Notes: generated from the letters alone by a model not told the origin. DNA of 64,000 bases from Alteromonas salexigens (GCF_025628895.1 NZ_JAOTJC010000007.1:248001-312000), one strand, 5' to 3'. Counted from the stretch's first letter, positions 42,700 to 52,744 are shown. Made by a program: numbers and translations.

Positions 42700-43218
42700 T
42701 TATTGAGTTCCTTCCAGCGACACCTTGCCCCGATAAATATGGTAATCGAAGTACGGGCCACGACTTAACCGAAAACGACAACGGGAATTTACCGGTTCGT
42801 TGTCCACCAATTCGCCGCGATAGTATTCGCCTATCACACGAAACCCATCTACCTGCATGGGTACGTTCAGTAACATTTTCCACAGCTTGTTGCAGCCTTG
42901 GCTGCTGGCTTCTACCCAGGGCACCCCAAGGTGGGACATTCTTACCGGGCGTCGGTCCCGCTCTTTCCCCTGGCTGTCGTAATGAATTAACATGATCATT
43001 TCAGGGCGGCCCTCGGCCTGCCATTTCCAGTGGGCGTTGGTGGCGCTACTCTCAACTTGTTTGCCGTACTGCGCCAGAATTCTGGCTTTTACATCGGGTT
43101 CGGCAGAATTGAAATAAACAATAAAACTCACCATGGCTAGTGCAAACACCACAATCACCGCAATATTGATATAAAGCCGGCGTAACCCATGTTCAGCACG
43201 CTCGTTTTTTGTCACCAC
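42700..43218 (-). CDS. mshF: MSHA biogenesis protein MshF
   Basis: A 172-residue bitopic protein. A membrane helix near the N-terminus (LYINIAVIVVFALAMVSFIVYF) is followed by a periplasmic region. It has SATNAHWKWQAEGRP, which is typical of MshF, and several Cys residues (SQGCNKLW, SRCRFRL). The exact role in pilus assembly is not known in any species. It lies directly behind mshG. Confidence 0.82.
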   Translation of the reverse strand: MVTKNERAEHGLRRLYINIAVIVVFALAMVSFIVYFNSAEPDVKARILAQYGKQVESSATNAHWKWQAEGRPEMIMLIHYDSQGKERDRRPVRMSHLGVPWVEASSQGCNKLWKMLLNVPMQVDGFRVIGEYYRGELVDNEPVNSRCRFRLSRGPYFDYHIYRGKVSLEGTQ

Positions 43219-43221
43219 GTG

Positions 43222-44445
43222 TTAGTTCCCTTTAATAGCACCCATCATGTCCCACATAGGCGTGAATATTCCCAATGCCAGTACTAATACCATGCCAGCT
43301 ACAATAACAATCAGAATAGGTTCAATTTTTGCGGTCAGGCTTTTTAACTCGAAGTCGACTTCCCGCTCGTAGAACTCCGAGGCTTCTTTTAATAGTTCAT
43401 CGACCTGTCCGGTTTCTTCCCCGACCCGAATCATCTGCATCACCATGGGGGTAAACAGTCCGCTACTGGCACTTACTCTGGCTAAACTCTCACCTTTTTC
43501 AATACTTTTTCTCATGGTGGTAATCTTGTCAGCCATATAGGCATTGTCTACCGCGTCAGCAGTAAGATTTAACGCCGTGGTCAGTGGCACACCACCCCGT
43601 AACATCATGGCAAAACTGCGGCAGTACCGGCCTAGCAAAGACCGCCGGAAAATAGACCCAACTACCGGAAGCTTCAGCTTATTTTTATCCCACTTGTACC
43701 GGCCTGCAGTGGAGTTGATGTATCTGTGCAACGCAAACAGTCCCAGCCCCAGCACTATCAGTATTAACCACCAAAAGTTAATCATAAAGTCAGACATGCC
43801 TATCAGCGCCCGGGTAACTAGCGGCAATTCGGCGTCAAACTTCGCAAACATTGTGCTGAATTTTGGGATAACAAATATATTCATAATCACAAAAGCAATG
43901 CTAATCGCGACCACCACAAAAATAGGATAGCGGGTGGCCGCTTTAATTTGCTTACGGGTTTCCTGCTCCCGCTCCAGGTATTCAGCCAATTGCGCAAAAG
44001 CTTCATCGAGGCGGCCGGTGTTTTCACCCACGTGGACCACACTCACGAACATGTGCCCAAAAATTTCACTATGCTGATTTAGCGCGGAGGAAAAGTTACG
44101 TCCCCTTTCCAGATGCGCAATAACATCTTCCAGCGCTGCCCGCAGACGTTTAGACGTACTCGACTCAGCCAAGCCTCCCACGGCACGAAGAATAGGGATA
44201 CCCGCTTTGGTGAGTGAATACATCTGACGACAAAAGATAACCAGCTCATCAAGACGGACGCCAGGTAAGAACCAGTCGCTGATATCCTGCCCCTTGCTGC
44301 TATCGTCGTCCTGAGACTTAATGCTCAAAGGAATGACATTGCGGGCGCGTAATAAACGGACGGCACTTTGTTCGTCTGCAGCTTCAATAACCCCGTTACT
44401 CAAGCTGCCAGATAATTCACGTCCGGTATATTCAAATTTCGCCAT
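43222..44445 (-). CDS. mshG: MSHA platform protein MshG (GspF/PilC family)
   Basis: MshG is the inner-membrane platform of the pilus machine that couples the motor MshE to pilin polymerisation. The 407-residue protein has two GspF domains. Each has a helical bundle (RQMYSLTKAGIPILRAVGGLAE; RSFAMMLRGGVPLTTALNLTAD), and there are three membrane segments (IFVVVAISIAFVIMNIFVIP, FWWLILIVLGLGLFAL, ILIVIVAGMVLVLALGIF). It overlaps the mshE stop by 14 bases. Confidence 0.93.
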   Translation of the reverse strand: MAKFEYTGRELSGSLSNGVIEAADEQSAVRLLRARNVIPLSIKSQDDDSSKGQDISDWFLPGVRLDELVIFCRQMYSLTKAGIPILRAVGGLAESSTSKRLRAALEDVIAHLERGRNFSSALNQHSEIFGHMFVSVVHVGENTGRLDEAFAQLAEYLEREQETRKQIKAATRYPIFVVVAISIAFVIMNIFVIPKFSTMFAKFDAELPLVTRALIGMSDFMINFWWLILIVLGLGLFALHRYINSTAGRYKWDKNKLKLPVVGSIFRRSLLGRYCRSFAMMLRGGVPLTTALNLTADAVDNAYMADKITTMRKSIEKGESLARVSASSGLFTPMVMQMIRVGEETGQVDELLKEASEFYEREVDFELKSLTAKIEPILIVIVAGMVLVLALGIFTPMWDMMGAIKGN

Positions 44446-46192
44446 CGTGCGTTCCGTCGGTCGAACTAGCAGCTTCCGGTTCCTCGGCCACCGGTGCCTC
44501 AGCGACCATTTCCACCAGCCGCAGCACTTCGTCTACCGTAGTAATGCCCATCTTAGCGTAGGTGAGTGCGGCATGAGAAAGCGGTCGGTAATGTGGACTC
44601 TTGTACGCAGCGTCACTGAAGCCTGCGGTATCGCCGGCTTTAAGTGCATTCATCATGCTTTCGGTCATTTCCAGCAGCTCGAAAACGCCTACCCGGCCAC
44701 GATAGCCGGTTTGGTTACACTTCTGGCAACCCATACCCTGCTGGAAGGTGATGTTGGCAACGCCTGCATCGATGTTACTCAGCCAGAACTGTTCTTCCTG
44801 GGTAGGTGAGTAGGGCTTGGCACAACTATCACAAATCCGCCGTACTAATCGCTGGGCGACAATGCCCCGCAGTGAACTGGCCACCAGGTAACCCGGTGCG
44901 CCCATATCAATTAGACGTATAGCACTGGAAACCGCATCATTGGTGTGCAAGGTAGTTAACACAAGGTGACCGGTTAAGGCGCCTCGCAAACCAATTTCAA
45001 CGGTTTCCTGATCCCGCATCTCGCCCACCATAATGATATCGGGGTCCTGACGTAACGTGGTGCGCAGTATTTGCGAGAATGATAAATCGATTTTACTGTT
45101 TACCTGCACCTGATTGATGCGCGGCAGTCGGTACTCCACGGGATCTTCTACCGTAATTATCTTTGACGCGGCTTTGTTAAGCTCACTGAGGGCGCCGTAC
45201 AGCGTGGTGGTTTTCCCTGAACCGGTGGGCCCGGTGACCAGGATCATACCGTGAGGGCGGGTAAGCAATGTGCGAAAACGTTTCAGGATAGGCGCCGGCA
45301 TACCGGTCTGATCCAAGGTTAGCAAACCGGCAGACTGATCCAGCAGACGCATAACCACCGACTCCCCCGCCTGCACCGGCATGGTAGAAAGTCGCACATC
45401 AATGCGATGCCCTTTTACGCGGATTTGGGTGCGGCCATCCTGCGGAAGTCGTTTCTCAGAAATATCCAGTCCGGCCATTAGCTTTAGGCGTAACACCAGT
45501 GCTGCAGCAATATTCTTCTCAGGAATGAGGTTTTCCTGCAACATGCCGTCTACCCGCTGGCGGATCCGCAGCTGGTTTTCATCCGGCTCAATATGAATAT
45601 CTGACGCTTTGGCCATTACCGCGTCTTCAAAAATAGATTGCAATAATCGCGCTACTGCCGTGTCCTGTTCGTCTTCCAGCCCGGCGGCCAGCTCAAACTC
45701 GTCTTCTGTGGTGTACTCTTCTGCCAGCTCCTGCGCAAATGAAGCGATTTCCTCGGTTTTACGGTAATAGCTCTCATAGGCGTTAAACAACTGCTGTTCG
45801 CTGACTACCGCTAAATCAAAAGGCTTATTTAACAGACTGGACAGGTTATCCACGGCATTAAGATCAGCCGGGTCGGTCATTCCGACCAGAAAGCTGTCAC
45901 CCCGGTCTTCAATAACCAGTGCACGGTATCTGCGCGCCTGTATTTCCGGTAGCCGCTTAACCGCCTCCGGATCAATGCGGTAATGCTCCAAATCAATCAA
46001 GGGAACATTTAAGTGAGCTGACAATAGTTCCAGCAACTGATGCTCTGTGACCATACCCAAGGCAATAAGGGTTGCCCCAAGTTTACGCCCGGTCTGGCGC
46101 TGTTCAGCCAGCGCCTGCATCAACTGCTCTTCGGTAATCAGATTTTGCTGGACCAGCAGGTCACCTAAGCGCAGGCGGGGTTTATTCATCAT
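44432..46192 (-). CDS. mshE: MSHA extension ATPase MshE, c-di-GMP-responsive
   Basis: MshE powers pilus extension. The 586-residue protein begins with MshEN repeats (RLRLGDLLVQQNLITEEQLM..., then LGATLIALGMVTEHQLLELL), the domain that binds cyclic di-GMP in Vibrio MshE. The GspE-type ATPase core has Walker A GPTGSGKTTT at 321-330, the Asp box near DPDIIMVGEMRD and the His box LTTLHTNDA. A four-Cys zinc site is CDSC...CQKC. The last residues are acidic and Ala/Glu-rich. Extension is thus likely controlled by c-di-GMP, as known for the family. Confidence 0.95.
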   Translation of the reverse strand: MMNKPRLRLGDLLVQQNLITEEQLMQALAEQRQTGRKLGATLIALGMVTEHQLLELLSAHLNVPLIDLEHYRIDPEAVKRLPEIQARRYRALVIEDRGDSFLVGMTDPADLNAVDNLSSLLNKPFDLAVVSEQQLFNAYESYYRKTEEIASFAQELAEEYTTEDEFELAAGLEDEQDTAVARLLQSIFEDAVMAKASDIHIEPDENQLRIRQRVDGMLQENLIPEKNIAAALVLRLKLMAGLDISEKRLPQDGRTQIRVKGHRIDVRLSTMPVQAGESVVMRLLDQSAGLLTLDQTGMPAPILKRFRTLLTRPHGMILVTGPTGSGKTTTLYGALSELNKAASKIITVEDPVEYRLPRINQVQVNSKIDLSFSQILRTTLRQDPDIIMVGEMRDQETVEIGLRGALTGHLVLTTLHTNDAVSSAIRLIDMGAPGYLVASSLRGIVAQRLVRRICDSCAKPYSPTQEEQFWLSNIDAGVANITFQQGMGCQKCNQTGYRGRVGVFELLEMTESMMNALKAGDTAGFSDAAYKSPHYRPLSHAALTYAKMGITTVDEVLRLVEMVAEAPVAEEPEAASSTDGTHDGEI

Positions 46193-47252
46193 GGTCTCCG
46201 GCTAATACCGTTATACGTTGCCGCATAAACTGCTGAACATCCGTATTTAACTCCCCCCGCGAGAGCGCCTGGCGGTAGGCATTCAGTGCAACCTTAGCCT
46301 GACCAAGATGGTCAGCACTCGTTGCCACGCCGAGCCACCAACGGGATTCATCAGGGGCCCGCGCCACCAGCAAATGATAGTCAGTAAGTGCCTGTTCGAA
46401 GCGTTGTTCTGTTTGTGCCAGTGACGCTCGGAATGCTATCAAATCGGTACTCACAGGAAGATAATCTTCAGCCGTGGCTAATACTTGTCTGGCTTGTTCG
46501 GTTTGCCCCTGTTGCTGGTACAAGCGTGCCAGCATCAGACGCACGCTGTGGTCGGCAGGGAATTTGTCCAGCGTGGCAATGAGTTGATCCCGGGCCGGTC
46601 CGGCCTGACCATTCGCAAACAAGACCGCCGCCAGCTTTTTGCGCACTGCGACATTATCCGGTTGAGCCTCTGCCAGTTCCCGCATCAGAGTGATGGCTTC
46701 GCGCTTGTCCGGACTGTCCAGTGCCAGCCGGATCCGTTCCCGTAGGTTCTGGTACTCCTGCGTGCCGTTTTTGGCAGTCAGCGTGAACTCACCTTGTTCT
46801 GCTGCAGTGTCTTCCGCGGCTGTGGTCTCTGCACTTGCGGTGTCGGCCGCTGTCCCGGGCTGCTCACCACTCAGGGGCTTTTCACTGGCCAGCAAATCTT
46901 CTTTTCTGCCCGCCTGCCCCGCGACGATTTCGCTTATGGGGCGGGTTAATATAGATTGCTTCTTAGGCTTTGCGGGGACTGGTTTTGCTACTTCTATCGG
47001 TTTTGCGGTCACCGTGTTTGTCTCTTCGGCGGGCACCACTTCTACCGTTTGCGGTACCGACGGGGCTTCTACGCGTTCGGGCATGGTGAGTAATGCCACT
47101 GCCACCACCAGCACGGCAACGGTGACCAGTGAATACACCCAAATGCGTAATGGTTGCGCCTTTTTCTGCGCCGGGGGACGATAATTGCTGGGCGCGCCTG
47201 TCTCGGCGTCACGGGATTCCAAATCTTTCAGCATTTTATTAACTACACTCAC
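46182..47252 (-). CDS. mshN: MSHA biogenesis protein MshN (TPR)
   Basis: A bitopic TPR protein. The start is GTG 47252 (then SVVNKMLKDLESRDAE, the normal MshN opening), which overlaps the mshM stop as GTGA. A frame to 47300 adds 16 unrelated residues. One membrane helix (IWVYSLVTVAVLVVAVALLTM) is followed by a Pro/Ala/Thr/Glu-rich linker of about 120 residues and then at least four TPR-like repeats. It probably steadies the secretin MshL together with MshM. Confidence 0.86.
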   Translation of the reverse strand: MSVVNKMLKDLESRDAETGAPSNYRPPAQKKAQPLRIWVYSLVTVAVLVVAVALLTMPERVEAPSVPQTVEVVPAEETNTVTAKPIEVAKPVPAKPKKQSILTRPISEIVAGQAGRKEDLLASEKPLSGEQPGTAADTASAETTAAEDTAAEQGEFTLTAKNGTQEYQNLRERIRLALDSPDKREAITLMRELAEAQPDNVAVRKKLAAVLFANGQAGPARDQLIATLDKFPADHSVRLMLARLYQQQGQTEQARQVLATAEDYLPVSTDLIAFRASLAQTEQRFEQALTDYHLLVARAPDESRWWLGVATSADHLGQAKVALNAYRQALSRGELNTDVQQFMRQRITVLAGDHDE

Positions 47253-48163
47253 TCCAGGCCTCCCAGGTGCCATACTGCCATTATTACTACGAGCGTACAC
47301 AGGGCGGCAATCCCCACGAATGCTGCGGGTGACAGGCTTCGCCCGCCCACCGGCTCGGCCGCTTCCGTATCGGCTATAGCGGCCAGTACGTGGCTGCGCT
47401 CAACCTGTGTTTTCCCCTCTCCATATGCCAGCATCAGGGCCTTATGACACAGTACATTGACGATGCGAGGCGTGCCCCGGCTGGCGTTATAGAGCAACTG
47501 GCAAAGCGGGGCCGGGAATAATTCTGCGCCGCGGTAACCAGACACCGCCATCCGGTGCTGTACATACTGATGCACCTGATCGGCATCCATCAGCCGGAGC
47601 GCATAGCTGAAGGTGATCCGTTGTTTAAGTTGCCGCAATTCCTCGAGGGCCAGCTTTTCATCCAGTTCCGGCTGGCCGAATAGCACTACCTGTAAGAGTT
47701 TGCGCGACTCAGTTTCCAGGTTAGTCATCAGCCGCAGCGCCTCTATGCTCTCGGTAGGTAACGCCTGGGCTTCATCAATAATTAATACCGCACTTTTTTG
47801 CTGTTGATGAATAGCTATCAGGCGTTCCTGAATTTTTTGTGTGAAAACCTGCTGGTCGCTAGTGATACCCAGCTCTACACCCAATTCAGCGGCGACCGAA
47901 CGACGTAATTCATCGGGTGATAACATTGGATTAGGGATGTAGGCCGCCTCAAAATGATCAGGCAGTTCATTGAGCAGCTTGCGGCATATCAAAGTTTTCC
48001 CAGTGCCGACTTCGCCGGTGACCTTAATGAATCCTTCACCGGTTTTCAGTGCGGTAAGCAGTACCTGTAACGCTTCGTTATGACTGGGCAGCCCGAAAAA
48101 GTAGCTGGTATTCGGCGTGAGCGTGAACGGTAACTCGTTAATGCCAAAATGATAGAGGTACAT
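47249..48163 (-). CDS. mshM: MSHA biogenesis ATPase MshM (ExeA-like)
   Basis: A 304-residue AAA+ ATPase of the ExeA/GspA family. Walker A is in VTGEVGTGKTLICRKLL and Walker B in VLIIDEAQALP. The last 25 residues are a membrane helix (AAFVGIAALCTLVVIMAVW), so it is anchored by its C-terminus. It is thought to work with MshN in secretin assembly or pilus-machine placement. Its stop overlaps the mshN GTG. Confidence 0.9.
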   Translation of the reverse strand: MYLYHFGINELPFTLTPNTSYFFGLPSHNEALQVLLTALKTGEGFIKVTGEVGTGKTLICRKLLNELPDHFEAAYIPNPMLSPDELRRSVAAELGVELGITSDQQVFTQKIQERLIAIHQQQKSAVLIIDEAQALPTESIEALRLMTNLETESRKLLQVVLFGQPELDEKLALEELRQLKQRITFSYALRLMDADQVHQYVQHRMAVSGYRGAELFPAPLCQLLYNASRGTPRIVNVLCHKALMLAYGEGKTQVERSHVLAAIADTEAAEPVGGRSLSPAAFVGIAALCTLVVIMAVWHLGGLE

Positions 48164-48165
48164 AC

Positions 48166-49839
48166 CTATTCCACGTATAACCAGTCGGCCATGGTCTCCC
48201 GACTGCGTTCCATTTGCTCAGTCCAGGTGTCTGCACCCACTACCGTAGGCTTCAACAGAATAATCAGTTCTTTTTTGGTTTCCTGTTGCCGTTTGTTGGT
48301 AAACAATTCACCCAGAATAGGAATATCACCCAACAACGGGGTCTTTGATTCGGTATCCCCACGGGTCGTTTGCATTAACCCGCCAATCACCACAATTTCT
48401 CCTGATGCAGCACGAATAATGGTGTCAGACTCACGAATCGTACTCTGTGCGAGCGGCAGCACCAGGCGTTCGCCATTGACCGTGACAATTTTCTGTTGTT
48501 CCTGGGTTTCGATTACCGACGGGTGCACATGCAGTAACACACTGCCTTTGTCATCAATCTGTGGCGTAACATCCAGCGCGATCCCTGAGAAAAACGGCGT
48601 GAGTTCGACGTTCGGGGTCACTGAGGTCGCTGTAGGCGTCACGACGTTCTGGCTGGACACCTCAGTCACAAAATACTCATCATCGCCTACTTTAATGACC
48701 GCTTTCTGGTTGTTAATGGCGGTCACTCTCGGGCTGGACAATACCTGCACGTTGCCCTGTGTGGAGAGCAGCGATAACACACCTGAGAAGTCTTCGTTCA
48801 TAAACGATAGCGAGGTGATCCCACCCAACGAGGTAGTAATACTGTTACCAAAGCTCGCCGCCGTGGTGGACAAGCTGAACCGGGTACTACCTTTGGCAAC
48901 AATTTCATTCCAGTTAATGCCCTGCTGGTAATCATTATTCAGCACCACTTCCAGGATCCTGGCTTCAAGAATAACCTGCTTTTGTAAGTTTGTTTCAGAG
49001 ATATTCAGGAAGTGTTTAATGTCCTGAATTTCCGACGGCAACGCCCGTACCGTTACCAGTCCAGCCTGAGGCGTTACAAATACCGCGCGCCCGTCTTCGT
49101 CGCCAATCATGCCTTCCAGGCTAACTTTCAAATCGTCCCAGAAATTTGTTTCGGTACGGGTGCTGATGTTTGTGCCATTAGCACTGTTCATCTGTCCCCC
49201 GAAATTCCCACCAGAGTCGGAGCCGGTGATATCACTGAATGCGTTGTTGCCACTGCTGTTATTGTTACCGTTCTGTTGAGATACTCCACCGGAGGTAATA
49301 CTGGTCTGGGTGGCGCCATCGCGTTTCATCATGAGGTAATTAACCGCGAACGTCTCGGTGCGCATACCCGCCGGGCGCACCCGGTATACCGTATCTGAAC
49401 GGGAAATGTCGTAACCATATAAGTCACTCACCAGCCCCATAATTTGTTCCATGGTGACCTGCTTAAGGGACAGACTAACCTCACCCTGCACTGCGGGGTG
49501 TACTGCTACGCTGTATGGCGTGTCGTGCACTAACCCCGAAAAGAACGCCCGTACGCTGACATTCTGTGCGTTGACATCAAATTTTTGTGGTCCGAACAGA
49601 CTGTCGCTGTTTCCTGACAATGAGGGCGCCGCCAACGTCGCTGCCACTGCATCAGGCATCTGTGTTAACACTGCCTGATTGGCCGGTGACGTTGCATTAT
49701 GCTGTTGCTGCTGTTCGAGCTGGGATGAAAGGTCCTGTTCGACAGCCGAACGTTCAGGGGCTTCTTCTGGCATCGTCTGACACGCGCCCAACCCGATTGT
49801 CGCGGTGATGGCGATTAACCATCTGCCTGTATTGCCCAT
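48166..49839 (-). CDS. mshL: MSHA outer-membrane secretin MshL
   Basis: MshL forms the ring channel for the pilus in the outer membrane. The start ATG 49839 (MGNTGRWLIAITATIGLGAC) gives a lipoprotein with lipobox LGAC. The longer frame to 49950 overlaps mshK and has no signal peptide. The N-terminal domain has a Gln/Asn-rich segment and an STN-like part (FDVNAQNVSVRAFFSGLVHDTPYS). The secretin domain ends SGEIVVIGGLMQT and NKRQQETKKELIILLKPTVV. The start follows the mshK stop by one base. Confidence 0.93.
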   Translation of the reverse strand: MGNTGRWLIAITATIGLGACQTMPEEAPERSAVEQDLSSQLEQQQQHNATSPANQAVLTQMPDAVAATLAAPSLSGNSDSLFGPQKFDVNAQNVSVRAFFSGLVHDTPYSVAVHPAVQGEVSLSLKQVTMEQIMGLVSDLYGYDISRSDTVYRVRPAGMRTETFAVNYLMMKRDGATQTSITSGGVSQQNGNNNSSGNNAFSDITGSDSGGNFGGQMNSANGTNISTRTETNFWDDLKVSLEGMIGDEDGRAVFVTPQAGLVTVRALPSEIQDIKHFLNISETNLQKQVILEARILEVVLNNDYQQGINWNEIVAKGSTRFSLSTTAASFGNSITTSLGGITSLSFMNEDFSGVLSLLSTQGNVQVLSSPRVTAINNQKAVIKVGDDEYFVTEVSSQNVVTPTATSVTPNVELTPFFSGIALDVTPQIDDKGSVLLHVHPSVIETQEQQKIVTVNGERLVLPLAQSTIRESDTIIRAASGEIVVIGGLMQTTRGDTESKTPLLGDIPILGELFTNKRQQETKKELIILLKPTVVGADTWTEQMERSRETMADWLYVE

Positions 49840-49840
49840 C

Positions 49841-50221
49841 TTAAAATTCCTCAAAGGTACTGCGTTTAACCGGCGTCGGTGACGACAGCTGTAATACGGT
49901 TTGTGACGCGTTGCTGGCGCCACTTGCCCGCAGTACCACGGTGTTTGCATTTATTTGTTCTATGGTGCTGCCGGCAAGGATGTCCCCTTCGGCAACGACC
50001 TGATTATTAATCACGGCCTGACGATTATCAGTGGTAAAAAAAATGGCTTGTAACGTGAGGCTTCCTGTATTGCTCACGCCACTGCCGGATGACATCCCCG
50101 CCATCGCACCTGGGCGAGTGGGATCTCGTTCTTCAGCGAACGCGCTCGCCTGAGTCAGAACCGCAGCTCCCAATCCCAAAGCAAATGCCGCGCCGGTTAG
50201 AGTAATTTTATTCAACACCAA
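49841..50221 (-). CDS. mshK: MSHA biogenesis protein MshK
   Basis: A 126-residue exported protein. Residues 1-29 form a signal peptide ending AFAEE. The RDPTRPGAM block and the strands that follow (SLTLQAIFFTTDNRQAVIN) resemble the PilP-like part of other type IV pilus systems. It should sit in the periplasm beneath the secretin MshL. It overlaps mshJ by 14 bases and is followed by mshL. Confidence 0.83.
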   Translation of the reverse strand: MVLNKITLTGAAFALGLGAAVLTQASAFAEERDPTRPGAMAGMSSGSGVSNTGSLTLQAIFFTTDNRQAVINNQVVAEGDILAGSTIEQINANTVVLRASGASNASQTVLQLSSPTPVKRSTFEEF

Positions 50222-50855
50222 TAAATGCCTTCTCGGTACTTAAGGTATAGACGTCTATCGTGACCTCCGCGTCGGGATAGCTACCGACGGTGTAAGTCAT
50301 TGAACGCCAATAAAGTTCTGAGGTCAATTGCTCTGCCGAACGCAAAAAATCACGCACGGCAAAATAGCTGCCTGAAAAGGTCAGGGATAACCCATGCTGG
50401 TAAACCGCCACGCCTTCCATCTCTTTGCGATGGGCAAAAATGTTCACCGGGGGTAATGAGCGCATGCTGATAAGCTGCAAACCGTCTGCTTGAGAAAACA
50501 CCTGTTCAATAAGTGCAGGCATCTGATGGGGCAGTACCAGCTCGCCAAGCTGACGGGTAAAAGTCTGTTGCAATTTGGCATACTGAGCTTCCAGCTCTGC
50601 CCGTTCCCGTTCTAGCTCGGCATTAGGATCCTGTTGCAGAGCTTCACTGAACGCCACCTGTTGCTGAACTAATGACTGTTGTCGTGCCTGTTCATTTTCC
50701 AATTGCTGATTGACCGCCGCCAACTCGTCCAGAGCGGGCTCAATGAAGAAAGTGACCAGCACCAAGAGGATAACCACCACGCCGGCAGCCAGGATCATCA
50801 CTTTTTCCCGCATCGATATAGCCGCAAACTTTTCCGCGTTGGTTAACTGGCTCAT
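50208..50855 (-). CDS. mshJ: MSHA biogenesis protein MshJ (PilO-like)
   Basis: A 215-residue bitopic protein, PilO-like. A membrane helix at about 20-40 (VMILAAGVVVILLVLVTFF) is followed by a coiled coil (NQQLENEQARQQSLVQQQVAF) and a small alpha-beta domain. It forms the inner-membrane alignment ring with MshI2 and MshI. It overlaps the gene upstream by 4 bases (50852-50855) and mshK by 14 bases. Confidence 0.85.
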   Translation of the reverse strand: MSQLTNAEKFAAISMREKVMILAAGVVVILLVLVTFFIEPALDELAAVNQQLENEQARQQSLVQQQVAFSEALQQDPNAELERERAELEAQYAKLQQTFTRQLGELVLPHQMPALIEQVFSQADGLQLISMRSLPPVNIFAHRKEMEGVAVYQHGLSLTFSGSYFAVRDFLRSAEQLTSELYWRSMTYTVGSYPDAEVTIDVYTLSTEKAFIGVE

Positions 50856-51469
50856 TGCACCCCTCCCTGCTGCGTCTCACTGACGTCAGCCTGTCGGTCG
50901 GTCTGAAGGGCAAAATACAGTGCCTCATCCTCACGAATAACACTGGCTGAGTCGAAAGTCCGCCCACTGAATGAAGGGGTTTGAGCCAACCGGTTTAGCC
51001 ATTGAGGTAGCGCACGCGGGGCAGAGACCTGACCTTCGAGGTACAAAATTGATTCGGAAGCCGAAATTGATTCTAGCCAGAGATCAGTAGATGACTGGGC
51101 TGCCAAATCGGTAAGCAATTGGGCAAAGCCCTGTTTTTTTATTACTTCGCGACTGCTCAGTTCTGCCAATAATACGTCCTGCTTAGCGAGAGTATTGCGA
51201 AGCATAGTTACCCGCGCTTTCAGAGCAGGGGAAGGCTGGCGGGTGGCCAGTTTTGATTGCAGCATTTGCACATCTTCATCGAGCTGACGGTTTTGCGCCT
51301 CAAATGCAGCCAGCCTGTCGGTATTGTCAGACACCGACCAGCGGATCCCTCCCCAGACCAACAGCAGGGTTATGAATAATCCGGCACAAATCCCCACCAC
51401 GCTGTGTAGCGTCACCAGTTCCAGTTTCGGGTGAAACTGGTTTTGATATAAATTAATACGATGTTTCAT
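50852..51469 (-). CDS. PilN-like MSHA protein (second mshI-type gene)
   Basis: A 205-residue bitopic protein that opens MKHRINLYQNQFHPKLELV, a PilN-type cytoplasmic peptide that binds PilM-like proteins. One helix (GICAGLFITLLLVWGGIRW) precedes a coiled coil (FEAQNRQLDEDVQMLQSKL). Naming varies: some genomes call it mshI2. Its ends overlap mshI and mshJ by one to four bases, so the three are tightly coupled. Confidence 0.83.
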   Translation of the reverse strand: MKHRINLYQNQFHPKLELVTLHSVVGICAGLFITLLLVWGGIRWSVSDNTDRLAAFEAQNRQLDEDVQMLQSKLATRQPSPALKARVTMLRNTLAKQDVLLAELSSREVIKKQGFAQLLTDLAAQSSTDLWLESISASESILYLEGQVSAPRALPQWLNRLAQTPSFSGRTFDSASVIREDEALYFALQTDRQADVSETQQGGVQ

Positions 51470-52422
51470 CAGGCCGCCTTGCCTTCATATGAAGCACGCT
51501 CGGCGTGACGAGCGGGCGCCAGCGCCATACCCAGCGCCGTGAAGTTTAATCGTAGTTTGGACAGCGGCGCATTCACCTGAACATCCGGCTCCAATGCTAT
51601 AACTTCCGCCGGTATAACCTGATTAATTTGCTGGGCGACTAATGCAGTGTGTGGGGTATCCAGCCGGAGCTGGATTTTGCGTACCGGCGGTTGTCTGAGC
51701 TGACTTTCAAAATAGTCCATGGAGCGCTGAACCTGCACACTGAGTGAATCAACCAGGCCCATTTGTAATTCCTGTTCGGAAAAGCTGCCCAGATTCTCAA
51801 AGCCTTTCAGACGGCGGCTGACATATAAATGCCCGTTTTTAACGATATTCAGTGACACTTCTTCGCCAGTTTCCTGCACGATAAGCATCAATGGTTCAGC
51901 CGTTGCAGGCATGAGTTCACAGGTTGCCAACTCGGCCACGCTGATTTGTACCAGGTTAACGCCTGCTCGCACCGCTTTTTCACTGGCGGCGGCCACCGCT
52001 TCCTGAGGGATGGCAAAAATATTGAGCTTTTTATTACCCGCCACGTGCACGTCCAGGTCGGTATAGTCAAAGACCCATTGGGTATCGCTGCCCAGAATTT
52101 CTTCCACCGAAAAGGAGAGCGCTGCGTGGACTTCATGGTCCTCCACCGGCGGGCGGTCTACCTGCACCTGACGATATAATTCCAGCGAGAAGGCCAGATA
52201 TGCCGGGGTGTTACTCAGACCGTGCTGTTCAACCCAGGAGGCAAAGTGCCTACCCCAGTCAGCAAAGGCCACTGTATCTTCTGCATAGACCTCCAACTCT
52301 GCGTCTTTCTGGCGTAAAGCACAAAACGTCACTGTTTCCGCGCCAATCGCAATCCCCACAGAAAAGAACTGTGAAGATGACCGCAGTTTCTGTTTAAGGT
52401 ATGCCCGCCACCCTATTCGCAT
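51469..52422 (-). CDS. mshI: MSHA biogenesis protein MshI (PilM-like)
   Basis: A 317-residue cytoplasmic protein of the PilM actin-like type. It has repeated beta-alpha motifs (FFSVGIAIGAETVTFCALRQKD, and LMLIVQETGEEVSLNIVKNGHLYVSR), which correspond to the two halves of the actin fold. It is the first gene of the msh cluster; upstream lie 322 bases before the divergent glpK. The conserved nucleotide-binding residues are only partly visible. Confidence 0.84.
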   Translation of the reverse strand: MRIGWRAYLKQKLRSSSQFFSVGIAIGAETVTFCALRQKDAELEVYAEDTVAFADWGRHFASWVEQHGLSNTPAYLAFSLELYRQVQVDRPPVEDHEVHAALSFSVEEILGSDTQWVFDYTDLDVHVAGNKKLNIFAIPQEAVAAASEKAVRAGVNLVQISVAELATCELMPATAEPLMLIVQETGEEVSLNIVKNGHLYVSRRLKGFENLGSFSEQELQMGLVDSLSVQVQRSMDYFESQLRQPPVRKIQLRLDTPHTALVAQQINQVIPAEVIALEPDVQVNAPLSKLRLNFTALGMALAPARHAERASYEGKAA

Positions 52423-52744
52423 GTGTGTTGATGTCTTTGAAAAGTTTCAACAATTACAACAGAGTTTAGAAGAAAGTACCAGTAGACTAAAGTGGGCACT
52501 CATCACGCACTTATTAGTGCCGCAACCACAACGTGCATGCCCCCCGAAGAATAACCATGACCGGCTCTTTTTATGTCGCCGAGGGGGCTTTATTCCCGAT
52601 CTATTTTTGCAGGTACAGGCTATATAAATGATCGCCTGCCCGGTGACATCGTTATAAACATAAGCGCTACGCCTGCCTTGTTAATAAATTGCAAATCGGG
52701 CACGCTTCTTTATTTCTTGCCGACAGACATCTTGGAGACGCTGC
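52423..52744. other. Divergent promoter region between mshI and glpK
   Basis: No gene. It must hold the leftward msh promoter and the rightward glpK promoter. A TGTAAT -10-like box about 45 bases before mshI is a candidate for the first, but no -35 box is clear. The ribosome site of glpK is GGAG near 52734. Confidence 0.4.
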